DNA of 64,000 nt from Mycolicibacterium litorale (GTDB lineage: Bacteria > Actinomycetota > Actinomycetes > Mycobacteriales > Mycobacteriaceae). The notes below the pieces were generated by a model. That model was not told where the DNA came from. It was given only the letters and a program-made list of their open reading frames with translations, and did no database searches. Of the stretch, positions 9,207 to 16,428 are shown piece after piece. A program made the translations under genes and the position numbers. Position 1 is the first letter of the stretch. The number at the start of each line of letters is the position of its first letter. The stretch is taken from positions 2,294,001 through 2,358,000 of the forward strand of contig NZ_AP023287.1 of NCBI RefSeq assembly GCF_014218295.1, in the 5' to 3' direction.

Positions 9207-9355
9207 GAATTTCCTTCTTGCCAGAGAAAAGCCGGCCGGTAAGTTGGCCGGGAAGGCGAACTGCCGGGCGATATTTCAGCCGAAAAAACTTGAAAAGCAA
9301 GATGAAACAAAATTCTTAGCAAAGAGAATCAGTTCGCTATCCACATTGCGAATAC

Positions 9356-9374
9356 TTTGTGTAGCCTTACTTTT
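9356..9374 (-). promoter_or_regulatory. Possible IdeR-like iron box upstream of the exported acidic protein
   Basis: Read on the minus strand, this 19-mer has AGGCTA at its centre and matches the classical mycobacterial iron box at about 12 of 19 positions. It shares the 11-mer AGTAAGGCTAC with the candidate box upstream of mbtM. It lies about 150 bp before the start of the gene ending at 7992, within an AT-rich stretch (about 9285-9375). The match is weak. Confidence 0.3.
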
Positions 9375-9399
9375 CCCCGGCGCAGCCGCCGACAGTGGC

Positions 9400-10092
9400 T
9401 CAGATCGCCATCGCCGCCCGCACGTCGGCCTCCGAGGCCGAACCCCCGGTGCCGCTGGAGGTGATGCGGCCGGCCTCCAGGATGTAGTAGCGCTGCGACG
9501 ACTCCAGCGCGAACCCGATGTGTTGCTCGACCAGCAACACACCGAGGTCGCCTCGCGCGGTCAGCGCGGTGATCGCCGCCTCGATCTCGGCGACGACCGA
9601 GGGCTGGATACCTTCGGTGGGTTCGTCGAGGATCAGGCATTTCGGGCTGGTGATCAACGCGCGGGCGATCGCCAACTGCTGGCGTTGTCCGCCGGAGAGC
9701 AGTCCGGCGCGCCGGGTGAGCAGTTCCTTGAGGGCCGGGAACAGGTCGAGTTGCTCGTCGATCAGCTGTCTGCCGTTCTTGCGGCCGTCGGCAACCACCT
9801 GCAGGTTTTCGGCGGTGGTCAGCTGACCGAACGACTGCTGTCCCTGCGGCACGTACGCCAACCCGCGGGCGACGCGCGCGCTGGGCCGCAGCTTGGTGAT
9901 GTTCTCCCCTTCGAACAGCACCTGTCCGCCCGAGCATTTCAGCAGCCCGACCGCAGCGCGCAGCAGCGTGGTCTTCCCGGCGCCGTTGTGTCCCATCACC
10001 GCGGCCACCCCGTCGGCCGGCACCTCGATGCTGGCGCCGTGGATCACCTCGGACCGTCCGTAACCGGTGCGGACGTCGACCAGTTGCAGCAT
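9400..10092 (-). CDS. urtE: Urea ABC transporter, ATP-binding subunit UrtE
   Basis: A 230-aa ATPase of the branched-chain amino acid/urea importer class. It has Walker A GHNGAGKTT (about 34-42), a Q-loop, the signature LSGGQRQQLAIARAL, Walker B LILDEPTEGIQP and the switch His in LLVEQHIGFAL. The GIQPSVV stretch after Walker B is typical of UrtE. It pairs with UrtD to power uptake of urea through UrtB-UrtC. Its ATG directly follows the urtD TAG (10093-10095) with no gap, so it is the last gene of the urtABCDE operon. Confidence 0.93.
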   Translation of the reverse strand: MLQLVDVRTGYGRSEVIHGASIEVPADGVAAVMGHNGAGKTTLLRAAVGLLKCSGGQVLFEGENITKLRPSARVARGLAYVPQGQQSFGQLTTAENLQVVADGRKNGRQLIDEQLDLFPALKELLTRRAGLLSGGQRQQLAIARALITSPKCLILDEPTEGIQPSVVAEIEAAITALTARGDLGVLLVEQHIGFALESSQRYYILEAGRITSSGTGGSASEADVRAAMAI

Positions 10093-10920
10093 CTAGGGCC
10101 CTTCTTCGACGAGTTCGTCTGCGATACCGTCCGCACCTGCGGCGGCGGTGCCGAGGTACACCTCCTGCACCTTCGGGTTGGCCTGGACCTCCGCCACCGA
10201 TCCTTCGGCGATCACCTGACCGCGAGCCAGCACGGTCACCGACGTGGCGAACGCGCGCATGAAGTCCATGTCGTGTTCGACGACGACAACCGTGCGCTGA
10301 GCGCCGATGCGGCGCAACAGGTTTCCGGTCTCCTCGCGCTCCTCGGTGCTCATCCCGGCCACCGGTTCGTCGAGCAGGAGGACGTCGGCGTTCTGCACGA
10401 GCAGCATGCCGATCTCCAGCCACTGTTTCTGTCCGTGTGCGAGGACGCCCGCGGGTTTGTCGGCCATCTCGGTCAGCCCGATCGTCTCGAGCGCCTCCTC
10501 GATCGCCGGCGAGACCCCGTGCCTGCGGCGCAGCAGCATCCACGCCGACCGGTGCGCACCGGCGGCGATGTCGAGGTTCTGCAGCACGGTGAGCTGTTCG
10601 AAGACGCTGGCGGTCTGAAAGGTCCTTCCCACACCGAGTTTGGCGATCTGGTGCACCTTCTTGCCGAGCAGTTCGACCCCGGACTTGTTGACCGAGCCCG
10701 ACGCCGAGACCAGGCCGGTGATCGCGTCGATGACCGTGGTCTTGCCTGCCCCGTTGGGTCCGATCAGGAACCTCAGGTCACCCTGGAAGAGGGTGAGGTC
10801 GACGTCGCTGACCGCCTTGAAGCCGTCGAAATCGACGGTCAGGCCGCGCACTTCGAGGTACTCGGCGCTCATTCCGGCGTTGCCGCCGGCCACCGGCTCG
10901 AGTTCGGGAGTGGTCGTCAC
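10093..10920 (-). CDS. urtD: Urea ABC transporter, ATP-binding subunit UrtD
   Basis: The second ATPase of the urea importer, 275 aa from the GTG at 10920. Walker A is GPNGAGKTT (about 55-63) and Walker B is VLLLDEPVAGM; the signature loop reads VLAHGQKQWLEIGM, the LSHGQ-type variant usual for UrtD, and the switch His is in VVVEHDMDFM. The GTG overlaps the urtC TGA as GTGA (10917-10920), which decides the start; an internal ATG 16 codons later (MSAEYLEVRG) is an alternative. An acidic extension (ADGIADELVEEGP) ends the protein. Confidence 0.92.
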   Translation of the reverse strand: MTTTPELEPVAGGNAGMSAEYLEVRGLTVDFDGFKAVSDVDLTLFQGDLRFLIGPNGAGKTTVIDAITGLVSASGSVNKSGVELLGKKVHQIAKLGVGRTFQTASVFEQLTVLQNLDIAAGAHRSAWMLLRRRHGVSPAIEEALETIGLTEMADKPAGVLAHGQKQWLEIGMLLVQNADVLLLDEPVAGMSTEEREETGNLLRRIGAQRTVVVVEHDMDFMRAFATSVTVLARGQVIAEGSVAEVQANPKVQEVYLGTAAAGADGIADELVEEGP

Positions 10921-12026
10921 GAGGCTGCCCCCACCTTCTCGGCGTCCGGGTCGCTCGCCGGTTCGGGTGGCGGTGCTTTCGGTGCCCGGCCGCGGCGGCG
11001 TTTGAGCAGGACACCCAGTCCGGCGAGGCCCGCCGGGAAGAACCCGACGACCACGATGAACAGCAGGCCCTGGGCGTAGATCCACTCCGACGGAAACCGT
11101 TCGGAGAACAGCGTCTGTGCCCACGCGACGCCGATGGCGCCGAGCACCGGGCCGAGCAGGGTGGTGCGGCCCCCGATCGCGACACCGATGAGAAATGCGA
11201 TGGACGGCAGGATGCCCACCTGCGACGGCGCCATGAAGCCGACGATCGGCGCGAACAGTGCGCCGGCGATGCCGGCGAACAACGCGGCGACGGTGTAGGC
11301 CACCACCTTGATGTTGGCGGGGTCGTAGCCGAGGAAGCGCACGCGTTCCTCACCGTCGCGCACCGCCACGAGCAGTTCGCCGTACCGGCTCTGCATCAAC
11401 TGGCGCACCACGGCGACGACGACGAGCAGCACGGCCGCGGCGATGAAGTACAGCATCTGCTTGTTGACCGGGTCGTTGAGCGCGAACCCGAAGAACGTGC
11501 GGAAGTTGGTCAGCCCGTTGCTGCCACCCAGCCCGGTCTGGCCGACCAGCAGAATGGCCAGTGCGGCGGCCAGCGCCTGCGACAGGATGGCGAAGTAGGC
11601 GCCCTTGACCCGGCGCTTGAACACGCCGAAGCCCAGCGCTGCGGCGATGCCCGTCGGGATCACCACGATGGCCAGCAGCGTGAACGCCGGTGAGGCGAAC
11701 GGCGCCCAGTAGCCGGGTAATTCGCGCACACCGGCGATCTGCATGAAGTCGGGCACGTCGTCGCCACGCAACTGCGCGTCGGCGATCTTCAGATGCATAC
11801 CCATCATGTAGCCGCCGAGTCCGAAGAACACCCCCTGGCCGAGCACCAGCATGCCGCCACGGCCCCAGGCCAGTCCGATGCCCACCGCGACGATCGCGAA
11901 GCACAGGAATTTCCCCAGCAGCCCGAGCCGGAAGTCCGACAGGACTGCGGGCGCCACCGCGAACAGCAGGACGGCCGCGATCCCGAAGCCCGCCCACGTC
12001 TGCCAGCGCCCGAGAAGCGTCCTCAT
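10917..12026 (-). CDS. urtC: Urea ABC transporter, permease subunit UrtC
   Basis: A 369-aa permease of the LivM/UrtC family with about ten hydrophobic segments. Family stretches seen are LGLLGKFLCFAIVAVGIGLAWG, GRGGMLVLGQGVFFGLGGYMMGM and ALVGQTGLGGSNGLTNF-like loops. A cytosolic arginine-rich tail (LLKRRRGRAPKAPPPEP) closes the protein. It forms the membrane channel for urea with UrtB. The ATG at 12026 overlaps the urtB TGA by 4 nt (ATGA), which fixes the start against a long frame extension upstream. Confidence 0.92.
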   Translation of the reverse strand: MRTLLGRWQTWAGFGIAAVLLFAVAPAVLSDFRLGLLGKFLCFAIVAVGIGLAWGRGGMLVLGQGVFFGLGGYMMGMHLKIADAQLRGDDVPDFMQIAGVRELPGYWAPFASPAFTLLAIVVIPTGIAAALGFGVFKRRVKGAYFAILSQALAAALAILLVGQTGLGGSNGLTNFRTFFGFALNDPVNKQMLYFIAAAVLLVVVAVVRQLMQSRYGELLVAVRDGEERVRFLGYDPANIKVVAYTVAALFAGIAGALFAPIVGFMAPSQVGILPSIAFLIGVAIGGRTTLLGPVLGAIGVAWAQTLFSERFPSEWIYAQGLLFIVVVGFFPAGLAGLGVLLKRRRGRAPKAPPPEPASDPDAEKVGAAS

Positions 12027-12907
12027 ACGAGACTCCTTGTCCGAACGGTGAACAGGCCCTGGGGCCGAACCTGCAGAAACACCACGATGATCACGAACAC
12101 GATGACCTTGGCCAGCGACGCGGTGGTGTTGTACTCGATGAACGAGTTCAGGAAGCCCAGCGCCAGAGCGGCGATCACGGTGCCCTTGATCTGGCCGAGG
12201 CCGCCGACGACCACCACCAGGAAGGCGTCGATCAGGAAGCTCTGTCCGGTGGTCGGGCTCGTCGACCCGATCAGCGTCAGTGCCACGCCGGCCACCGCGG
12301 CCAGACCGGACCCGATGAAGAACGTGGTGATGTCGGTTCTGCGTGACGAGATGCCGCTGGTCTCCGCGAGGTCTCGGTTCTGCACGACCGCGCGGATGCG
12401 CCGGCCCATCGGGCTCGTCTTCAGCACGGTCGCCAGGACCGCCACGCACACCACGGCCAGCACCAGGATGAAGATGCGCGTCTTGGGGACCACGGCGCCG
12501 AGGATCTCGACCCCACCGGAAAGCCAGGACGGCGCCACCACGTTGACCGCGGGCGCACCGAAGATGTCGCGGGCGATCTGCTGCAGGATCAGCCCCACCC
12601 CGAACGTCACCAGCAGGGTGTCGAGCGGCCGGTGGTACATCCGCTGGATCAGCGTCACCTCCAGCAGCGCGCCCATCGCACCGCCGACGAAGAAGCCGAC
12701 CAGCAGTGAGATCAGCAGCGACGCACCGGCGCCGGAGATGATCTGCTGCACCACGTAGGCGGTGTAGCAGCCGGCCATGATGAACTCACCGTGGGCCATG
12801 TTGATGACTCCCATCTGACCGAAGGTCAGCGAGAGCCCGAGCGCAGCCAGCAACAGGATCGAGCCGAGGCTCAATCCCGTTGCCAGCTGCCCGATCAGGA
12901 CGTCCAT
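12023..12907 (-). CDS. urtB: Urea ABC transporter, permease subunit UrtB
   Basis: A 294-aa permease of the LivH/UrtB family with eight or so membrane helices. The N-terminal signature LAALGLSLTFGQMGVINMAHGEFIM and the loop MYHRPLDTLLVTFGVGLILQQ are diagnostic, as is VVVGGLGQIKGTVIAALALG near the C terminus. It forms a heterodimeric channel with UrtC. It lies 13 nt downstream of the urtA stop and overlaps urtC by 4 nt. Confidence 0.93.
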   Translation of the reverse strand: MDVLIGQLATGLSLGSILLLAALGLSLTFGQMGVINMAHGEFIMAGCYTAYVVQQIISGAGASLLISLLVGFFVGGAMGALLEVTLIQRMYHRPLDTLLVTFGVGLILQQIARDIFGAPAVNVVAPSWLSGGVEILGAVVPKTRIFILVLAVVCVAVLATVLKTSPMGRRIRAVVQNRDLAETSGISSRRTDITTFFIGSGLAAVAGVALTLIGSTSPTTGQSFLIDAFLVVVVGGLGQIKGTVIAALALGFLNSFIEYNTTASLAKVIVFVIIVVFLQVRPQGLFTVRTRSLV

Positions 12908-12920
12908 AGGTTCGGTTGAC

Positions 12921-14186
12921 TCAGCTGGAGAGTCCGGCGGCCCACGGGTAGGACTTCAGGTACGGATCCGGTTCGATCGGTCCGGGGGACTCCCAGATCG
13001 TGTAGATCAGCCCGTCGGGGCGGATCTCACCGATGCGGGCGGTCTTGGTGATGTGGTGGTTCTCGCCGTCGATGGTGACCTTGCCCTCGGGTGCGTCGAA
13101 CGAGACGCCGCCCGCGTTGTCCTGAATCGCCTTGACGTCGAACGACTGTGCCTTCTCGACGGTGTTCTTCCACAGGTACACCGAGACATAGGCGGCCTCC
13201 ATCGGATCGGAGGTCGGCTTGTTCGCGCCGTAGGCCTTCTTGTAGGCGTCGACGAAGGCCTTGTTCACCGGTGTGTCGATGGTCTGGTAGTAGTTCCAGG
13301 CCGTCAGCTGACCGGCGACGTTCTGCACGCCGATGCCGCCGACCTCCTCCTCGGCGATCGACACCGATACCACCGGCATGGCCTGCGGCGTGAGTCCGAC
13401 GTTGCGGTACTCGCGGAAGAACGCCACGTTCGAATCGCCGTTGAGCGTGTTGAACACCGCGTCGGCGTCGGCGGTGCGGACCTTGTTGACGATCGTGGAG
13501 AAGTCGGTGGAACCCAGCGGGGTGTAGTCCTCACCCTTGATCTCGATGCCGTTCGCCTCGGCGTAGGCCTTGATGATGCGGTTGGCGGTCTGCGGGAACA
13601 CGTAGTCGCTACCCACCAGATAGAGCGACTTCGTGCCCTTCTCCTTGAGGTAGTCCAGGGCGGGCACGATCTGCTGATTGGTGGTGGCGCCGGTGTAGAA
13701 GATGTTCTTGGACGCCTCGAGGCCCTCGTACTGGACGGGGTAGTACAGCAGCGAATTGGCGCTCTCGAAGACCGGCAGCATGGCCTTGCGACTCGACGAC
13801 GTCCAGCCGCCGAACACCGCTGCGACACAGTCACTGCTGATGAGTTTCTCGGCCTTCTCGGCGAACACGGTCGGCTCGGAGGCGCCGTCCTCGCCGATGA
13901 GCTGGATCTGCTTGCCCATCACTCCGCCTGCGCCGTTGATCTCGTCGACCGCGAGTTTGATGGCATCGCGGACGGTGACCTCCGAGATGGCCATCGTGCC
14001 CGAAAGGGAGTTCAGCGAGCCGACTTTGATGTTCGGCCCCGAGGTGTCGACGCAGGATTCGGCGCTCGCCGCGTCGGTGTCGGTCGCCTTGCTTCCGCAG
14101 CCGGCCAGCAACATGCTGGTCACCACAACCAGGCTTCCCGCGGCAAGAGCGGATCTGTGGAACCGGGAATGTCCTGGTAGTCGCAT
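12921..14186 (-). CDS. urtA: Urea ABC transporter, substrate-binding lipoprotein UrtA
   Basis: A 421-aa periplasmic-type binding protein made as a lipoprotein. A basic N terminus and hydrophobic core ([19 protein letters not shown]) end in a lipobox with the acylated Cys30. The mature part (from about 50) has the two-lobed type I fold of UrtA/amide-binding proteins: [59 protein letters not shown] and [11 protein letters not shown]. It captures urea or short amides outside the membrane and delivers them to UrtB-UrtC. It is the first gene of urtABCDE. A possible GlnR site lies about 80-90 bp upstream. No urease genes are in this window. Confidence 0.93.
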   Translation of the reverse strand: MRLPGHSRFHRSALAAGSLVVVTSMLLAGCGSKATDTDAASAESCVDTSGPNIKVGSLNSLSGTMAISEVTVRDAIKLAVDEINGAGGVMGKQIQLIGEDGASEPTVFAEKAEKLISSDCVAAVFGGWTSSSRKAMLPVFESANSLLYYPVQYEGLEASKNIFYTGATTNQQIVPALDYLKEKGTKSLYLVGSDYVFPQTANRIIKAYAEANGIEIKGEDYTPLGSTDFSTIVNKVRTADADAVFNTLNGDSNVAFFREYRNVGLTPQAMPVVSVSIAEEEVGGIGVQNVAGQLTAWNYYQTIDTPVNKAFVDAYKKAYGANKPTSDPMEAAYVSVYLWKNTVEKAQSFDVKAIQDNAGGVSFDAPEGKVTIDGENHHITKTARIGEIRPDGLIYTIWESPGPIEPDPYLKSYPWAAGLSS

Positions 14187-14262
14187 GTAGAGCCTTTCGG
14201 AGAGTCGACAGCGGGGGCGTAGGCACCGTGGCGGTGCCGCATCGGCAACCTAAGACGCCGGT

Positions 14263-14278
14263 GTTACTGCGAAATGAC
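14263..14278. promoter_or_regulatory. Possible GlnR-binding site upstream of urtA
   Basis: Two half-sites, GTTAC (14263-14267) and ATGAC (14274-14278), place two AC dinucleotides 9 nt apart. That is the AC-n9-AC spacing reported for mycobacterial GlnR, the nitrogen-starvation activator. The site is 77-92 bp before the urtA start, a suitable distance for activation. The second half-site departs from the usual GNAAC, so confidence is limited. Confidence 0.35.
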
Positions 14279-14363
14279 TGTGTGTGACGAACTGATTAAC
14301 CTGCTGGGCGCCGGGTCTACGGAGACGTGTAACGGGGTAGCCGGGTCGGTCGATGTAGCCGAC

Positions 14364-14774
14364 ATGCGAACAGTGGTGGCATCGGTTCTGGTGGCGGCGG
14401 CGACGGCGGCAGGGACGGCGACAGCGAACGCCGAACCGGCGGAGGGCGTCGGCGCCCACACCGTCACGTACACGGTCGTGGCGCAGAGCGAACTCAACGC
14501 GCAGCTCTACTATCTGGCAACCGAGCCGCCGAGCCGGGCGGAGTTCGACGCGGATTCGTCGAAGTACCTGACGAACGTGAAAACCCTGCTGCGTCCCGGC
14601 GTCCCGTGGACGTTCCAGACCACGCTGAGCGATCCGACGCAGTGGGCGTTGGTCAGCGCCAGCGGGGCGCTTCGGGTTCCGCCGAACTTCCACTGCGAGA
14701 TCGCCGTCGACGGGGTCGTGGTCGCGCAGTCCGATGGCGGCAGCGGCACCCAGTGCGCGTTACGTCCCTGGTGA
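14364..14774 (+). CDS. Small secreted protein, MmpS-like C-terminal fold
   Basis: A 136-aa protein beginning at ATG 14364 with a cleavable signal peptide (RTVVASVLVAAATAAGTATANA, cut near residue 23). The mature part is rich in beta-strand pattern: HTVTYTVVAQSELNAQLYYL, then PWTFQTTLSDP, ALVSASGALRVPPNFHCEI, AVDGVVVAQSDGGSGTQCAL. Its two cysteines probably form a disulfide. The order of strands and the CEIAVDGVVVA...C ending resemble the soluble domain of MmpS proteins, but there is no adjacent mmpL. A longer frame from 14274 is possible, but the signal peptide supports 14364. Role unknown. Confidence 0.65.
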   Translation: MRTVVASVLVAAATAAGTATANAEPAEGVGAHTVTYTVVAQSELNAQLYYLATEPPSRAEFDADSSKYLTNVKTLLRPGVPWTFQTTLSDPTQWALVSASGALRVPPNFHCEIAVDGVVVAQSDGGSGTQCALRPW

Positions 14775-14882
14775 CGCCGACGGAGAAGAGGGGCGTATGG
14801 TGGAGGTTGAGCCGCTCACGTCAGCGGTGTTCTCGGCCGATACGACGGCCGGCTTCTCGAAACTCTTGAAGGGTTTTCACGA

Positions 14883-15002
14883 ATGAAAAACGGCGATCTT
14901 TTCTCGCATCCCGTCGTCAACGAACCGACGTCGGCGCAGAAATCCAGTGCGCCGGTGCAGAATCCGGAATTCTCGGACGCACCGGACAAGAACAAGCGAT
15001 GA
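14883..15002 (+). CDS. Small 39-residue hydrophilic protein, function unknown
   Basis: An ATG at 14883 opens a 39-codon frame ending in TGA at 15000-15002. A ribosome site, GAAGGG, lies 9 nt before the ATG. The product begins MKNGDLFSHPVVNEPTSAQ and ends in DAPDKNKR. It is hydrophilic, with no Cys or membrane segment, and looks disordered. Its codon use is less GC-extreme than neighbours. A strong hairpin terminator begins 18 nt after the stop, so the frame sits as a complete unit between an upstream gap and a terminator. I do not recognise the family. Confidence 0.5.
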   Translation: MKNGDLFSHPVVNEPTSAQKSSAPVQNPEFSDAPDKNKR

Positions 15003-15020
15003 AATAGTCTGCGAAGACGA

Positions 15021-15054
15021 CTGTGGGCCGCCGGAAAAATCCGGCGGCCCACAG
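15021..15054. terminator. Bidirectional hairpin terminator between small ORF and cspA
   Basis: A perfect 15-bp stem (15021-15035 with 15040-15054) closes a four-A loop. It lies between the converging small gene (stop at 15002) and cspA (stop at 15069), so it can end both transcripts. There is no long U-tract on either side, as usual for mycobacterial hairpin terminators. Confidence 0.8.
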
Positions 15055-15068
15055 TTCGTTGAGATCTG

Positions 15069-15272
15069 CTAGATCGCGGTCACCGAGGTAGCCTGCGGAC
15101 CCTTTGCACCTTGTCCGATCTCGAATTCGACCCGCTGGTTCTCCTCGAGTGTGCGGAAGCCGCCACCCTGGATCTCCGAGTAGTGGACGAAGACGTCGTC
15201 AGAGCCGCCGTCGGGAGCGATGAAGCCGAAGCCTTTTTCGCTGTTGAACCATTTCACGGTTCCCTGTGTCAT
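15069..15272 (-). CDS. cspA: Cold-shock protein CspA
   Basis: A 67-aa single-stranded nucleic-acid-binding protein of the OB fold. RNP1 (KGFGFIAP) and RNP2 (DVFVHYSEI) are intact within [19 protein letters not shown]...; the ending [15 protein letters not shown] is typical of actinobacterial CspA. It acts as an RNA chaperone in the cytosol. A leader of about 100 nt or more upstream is expected from cold-shock genes and the gap to 15370 would allow it. The ribosome site is AAGAAAT before the ATG. Confidence 0.95.
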   Translation of the reverse strand: MTQGTVKWFNSEKGFGFIAPDGGSDDVFVHYSEIQGGGFRTLEENQRVEFEIGQGAKGPQATSVTAI

Positions 15273-15371
15273 ATTTCTTGATTTCTTTCGACTTACGTAC
15301 GAATGCAGAAAGCATTCTCCGTTCAGGCTAGCACGGGTGCGGCCACGTCGAGACCACAGCGCGCCGACCCC

Positions 15372-15406
15372 TTGACATCGACTCGAACCTACGTTCGAAT
15401 CGTGTC
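15372..15406 (+). promoter_or_regulatory. LexA (SOS) box inside a leaderless promoter
   Basis: A consensus -35 TTGACA (15372-15377) is followed after 17 nt by TCGAAT (15395-15400), whose end is 6 nt before the ATG at 15407. An exact mycobacterial SOS box, TCGAAC-CTAC-GTTCGA (15383-15398), covers the spacer and -10. LexA bound here would block the promoter until DNA damage. The same regulation is known for Rv2578c of M. tuberculosis. Confidence 0.85.
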
Positions 15407-16423
15407 ATGCGTTGGGCTGGTCAGAGCGTCGGGGTCGATGACGGTGCCCTGCCCGGTCTGCAGCGGATCGGGTTCGTCCGCAGTGTGCGGACGCCACAGT
15501 TCGAGGGCGTGACGTTCCACGAGGTGCTGTGTAAATCGGCGCTCAACAAGGTGCCGAACGCGGCGATGCTGCCGTTCCGGTACACGGTCAACGCCTACCG
15601 CGGTTGCTCGCATGCCTGTCGGTACTGCTTCGCCAGGCCCACCCACGAATACCTCGACTTCGACAACGGCGTCGACTTCGACTCGCAGGTGGTCGTCAAG
15701 ACCAATGTCGTCGATGTGCTGCGCCGAGAGCTGCGCCGGCCGTCGTGGACCAGGGAGACGGTCGCCCTCGGTACCAACACCGACCCCTACCAGCGCGCCG
15801 AGGGCCGCTACGCGTTGATGCCGGGAGTCCTTGCCGCCCTGCGTGATTCGCACACGCCGTTCTCCATCCTGACGAAGGGTACGCTGCTGCGCCGGGATCT
15901 GCCGTTGATCGCCGACGCGGCGGAGCGCGTACGGGTGAGTGTGGCGGTGTCGCTGGCCGTCGGCGATCCCGAGTTGCACCGCACCGTCGAACCCGGCACC
16001 CCGTCGCCGCAGGCCAGGCTGGCGCTGATCTCCGCCATCCGCGACGCCGGGCTGGACTGCCATGTGATGGTGGCGCCGGTGCTTCCGCGGTTGACCGATT
16101 CGGTGGAACACCTCGACGCCCTGCTCGGTGATATCGCCGCGGCAGGCGCCGGGAGCGCAACGGTTTTCGGCCTGCATCTACGTGGGTCGACCCGGGGGTG
16201 GTTCATGTCCTGGCTGGCCGAAGCCCATCCGGAACTCGTGGGGGAGTACCGGGCGCTGTACCGCCGGGGCGCGTACCTGCCCGCGGACTACCGCGAGATA
16301 CTGCGCGCCCGTGCGGCGCCGCTGCTGAAGAAGCACCGGCTGACCGGCGAGCGCCGGCGCACCGAACCGCTCGCGGCGGCCGCCGCCGTCGCCGCGGTCC
16401 CGGTGCAGGCGACCCTGTTCTGA
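15407..16423 (+). CDS. SOS-regulated radical SAM protein (Rv2578c homologue)
   Basis: A 338-aa radical S-adenosylmethionine protein. The [4Fe-4S] cluster motif CxxxCxxC is seen in GCSHACRYCFARP (about residues 67-79), followed by EYLDFDNGVDFD and VALGTNTDPYQ, both typical of the SplB/Rv2578c-like group. The C terminus ends in PVQATLF. It is nearly colinear with M. tuberculosis Rv2578c, whose DNA-damage induction by LexA is known; the repair-related reaction is not. The start is set by the leaderless promoter and by the MRWAGQ N terminus. It faces the acyl-CoA dehydrogenase gene tail to tail with 5 nt between the stops. Confidence 0.92.
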   Translation: MRWAGQSVGVDDGALPGLQRIGFVRSVRTPQFEGVTFHEVLCKSALNKVPNAAMLPFRYTVNAYRGCSHACRYCFARPTHEYLDFDNGVDFDSQVVVKTNVVDVLRRELRRPSWTRETVALGTNTDPYQRAEGRYALMPGVLAALRDSHTPFSILTKGTLLRRDLPLIADAAERVRVSVAVSLAVGDPELHRTVEPGTPSPQARLALISAIRDAGLDCHVMVAPVLPRLTDSVEHLDALLGDIAAAGAGSATVFGLHLRGSTRGWFMSWLAEAHPELVGEYRALYRRGAYLPADYREILRARAAPLLKKHRLTGERRRTEPLAAAAAVAAVPVQATLF

Positions 16424-16428
16424 GGCCC

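Noticed and set aside
9329..10543. A 404-codon minus-strand frame across urtD and urtE suggesting a frameshifted ATPase
   Set aside because: Both urtD and urtE are intact in their own frames with abutting stop and start codons.
14834..14851. CGGCCG-N6-CGGCCG repeat upstream of the 39-residue gene
   Set aside because: CGGCCG is itself common in GC-rich DNA, so no hairpin significance can be argued.
15301..15317. GAATGC-N5-GCATTC inverted repeat near cspA
   Set aside because: Short arms, no clear relation to a promoter of a regulator gene; chance cannot be excluded.
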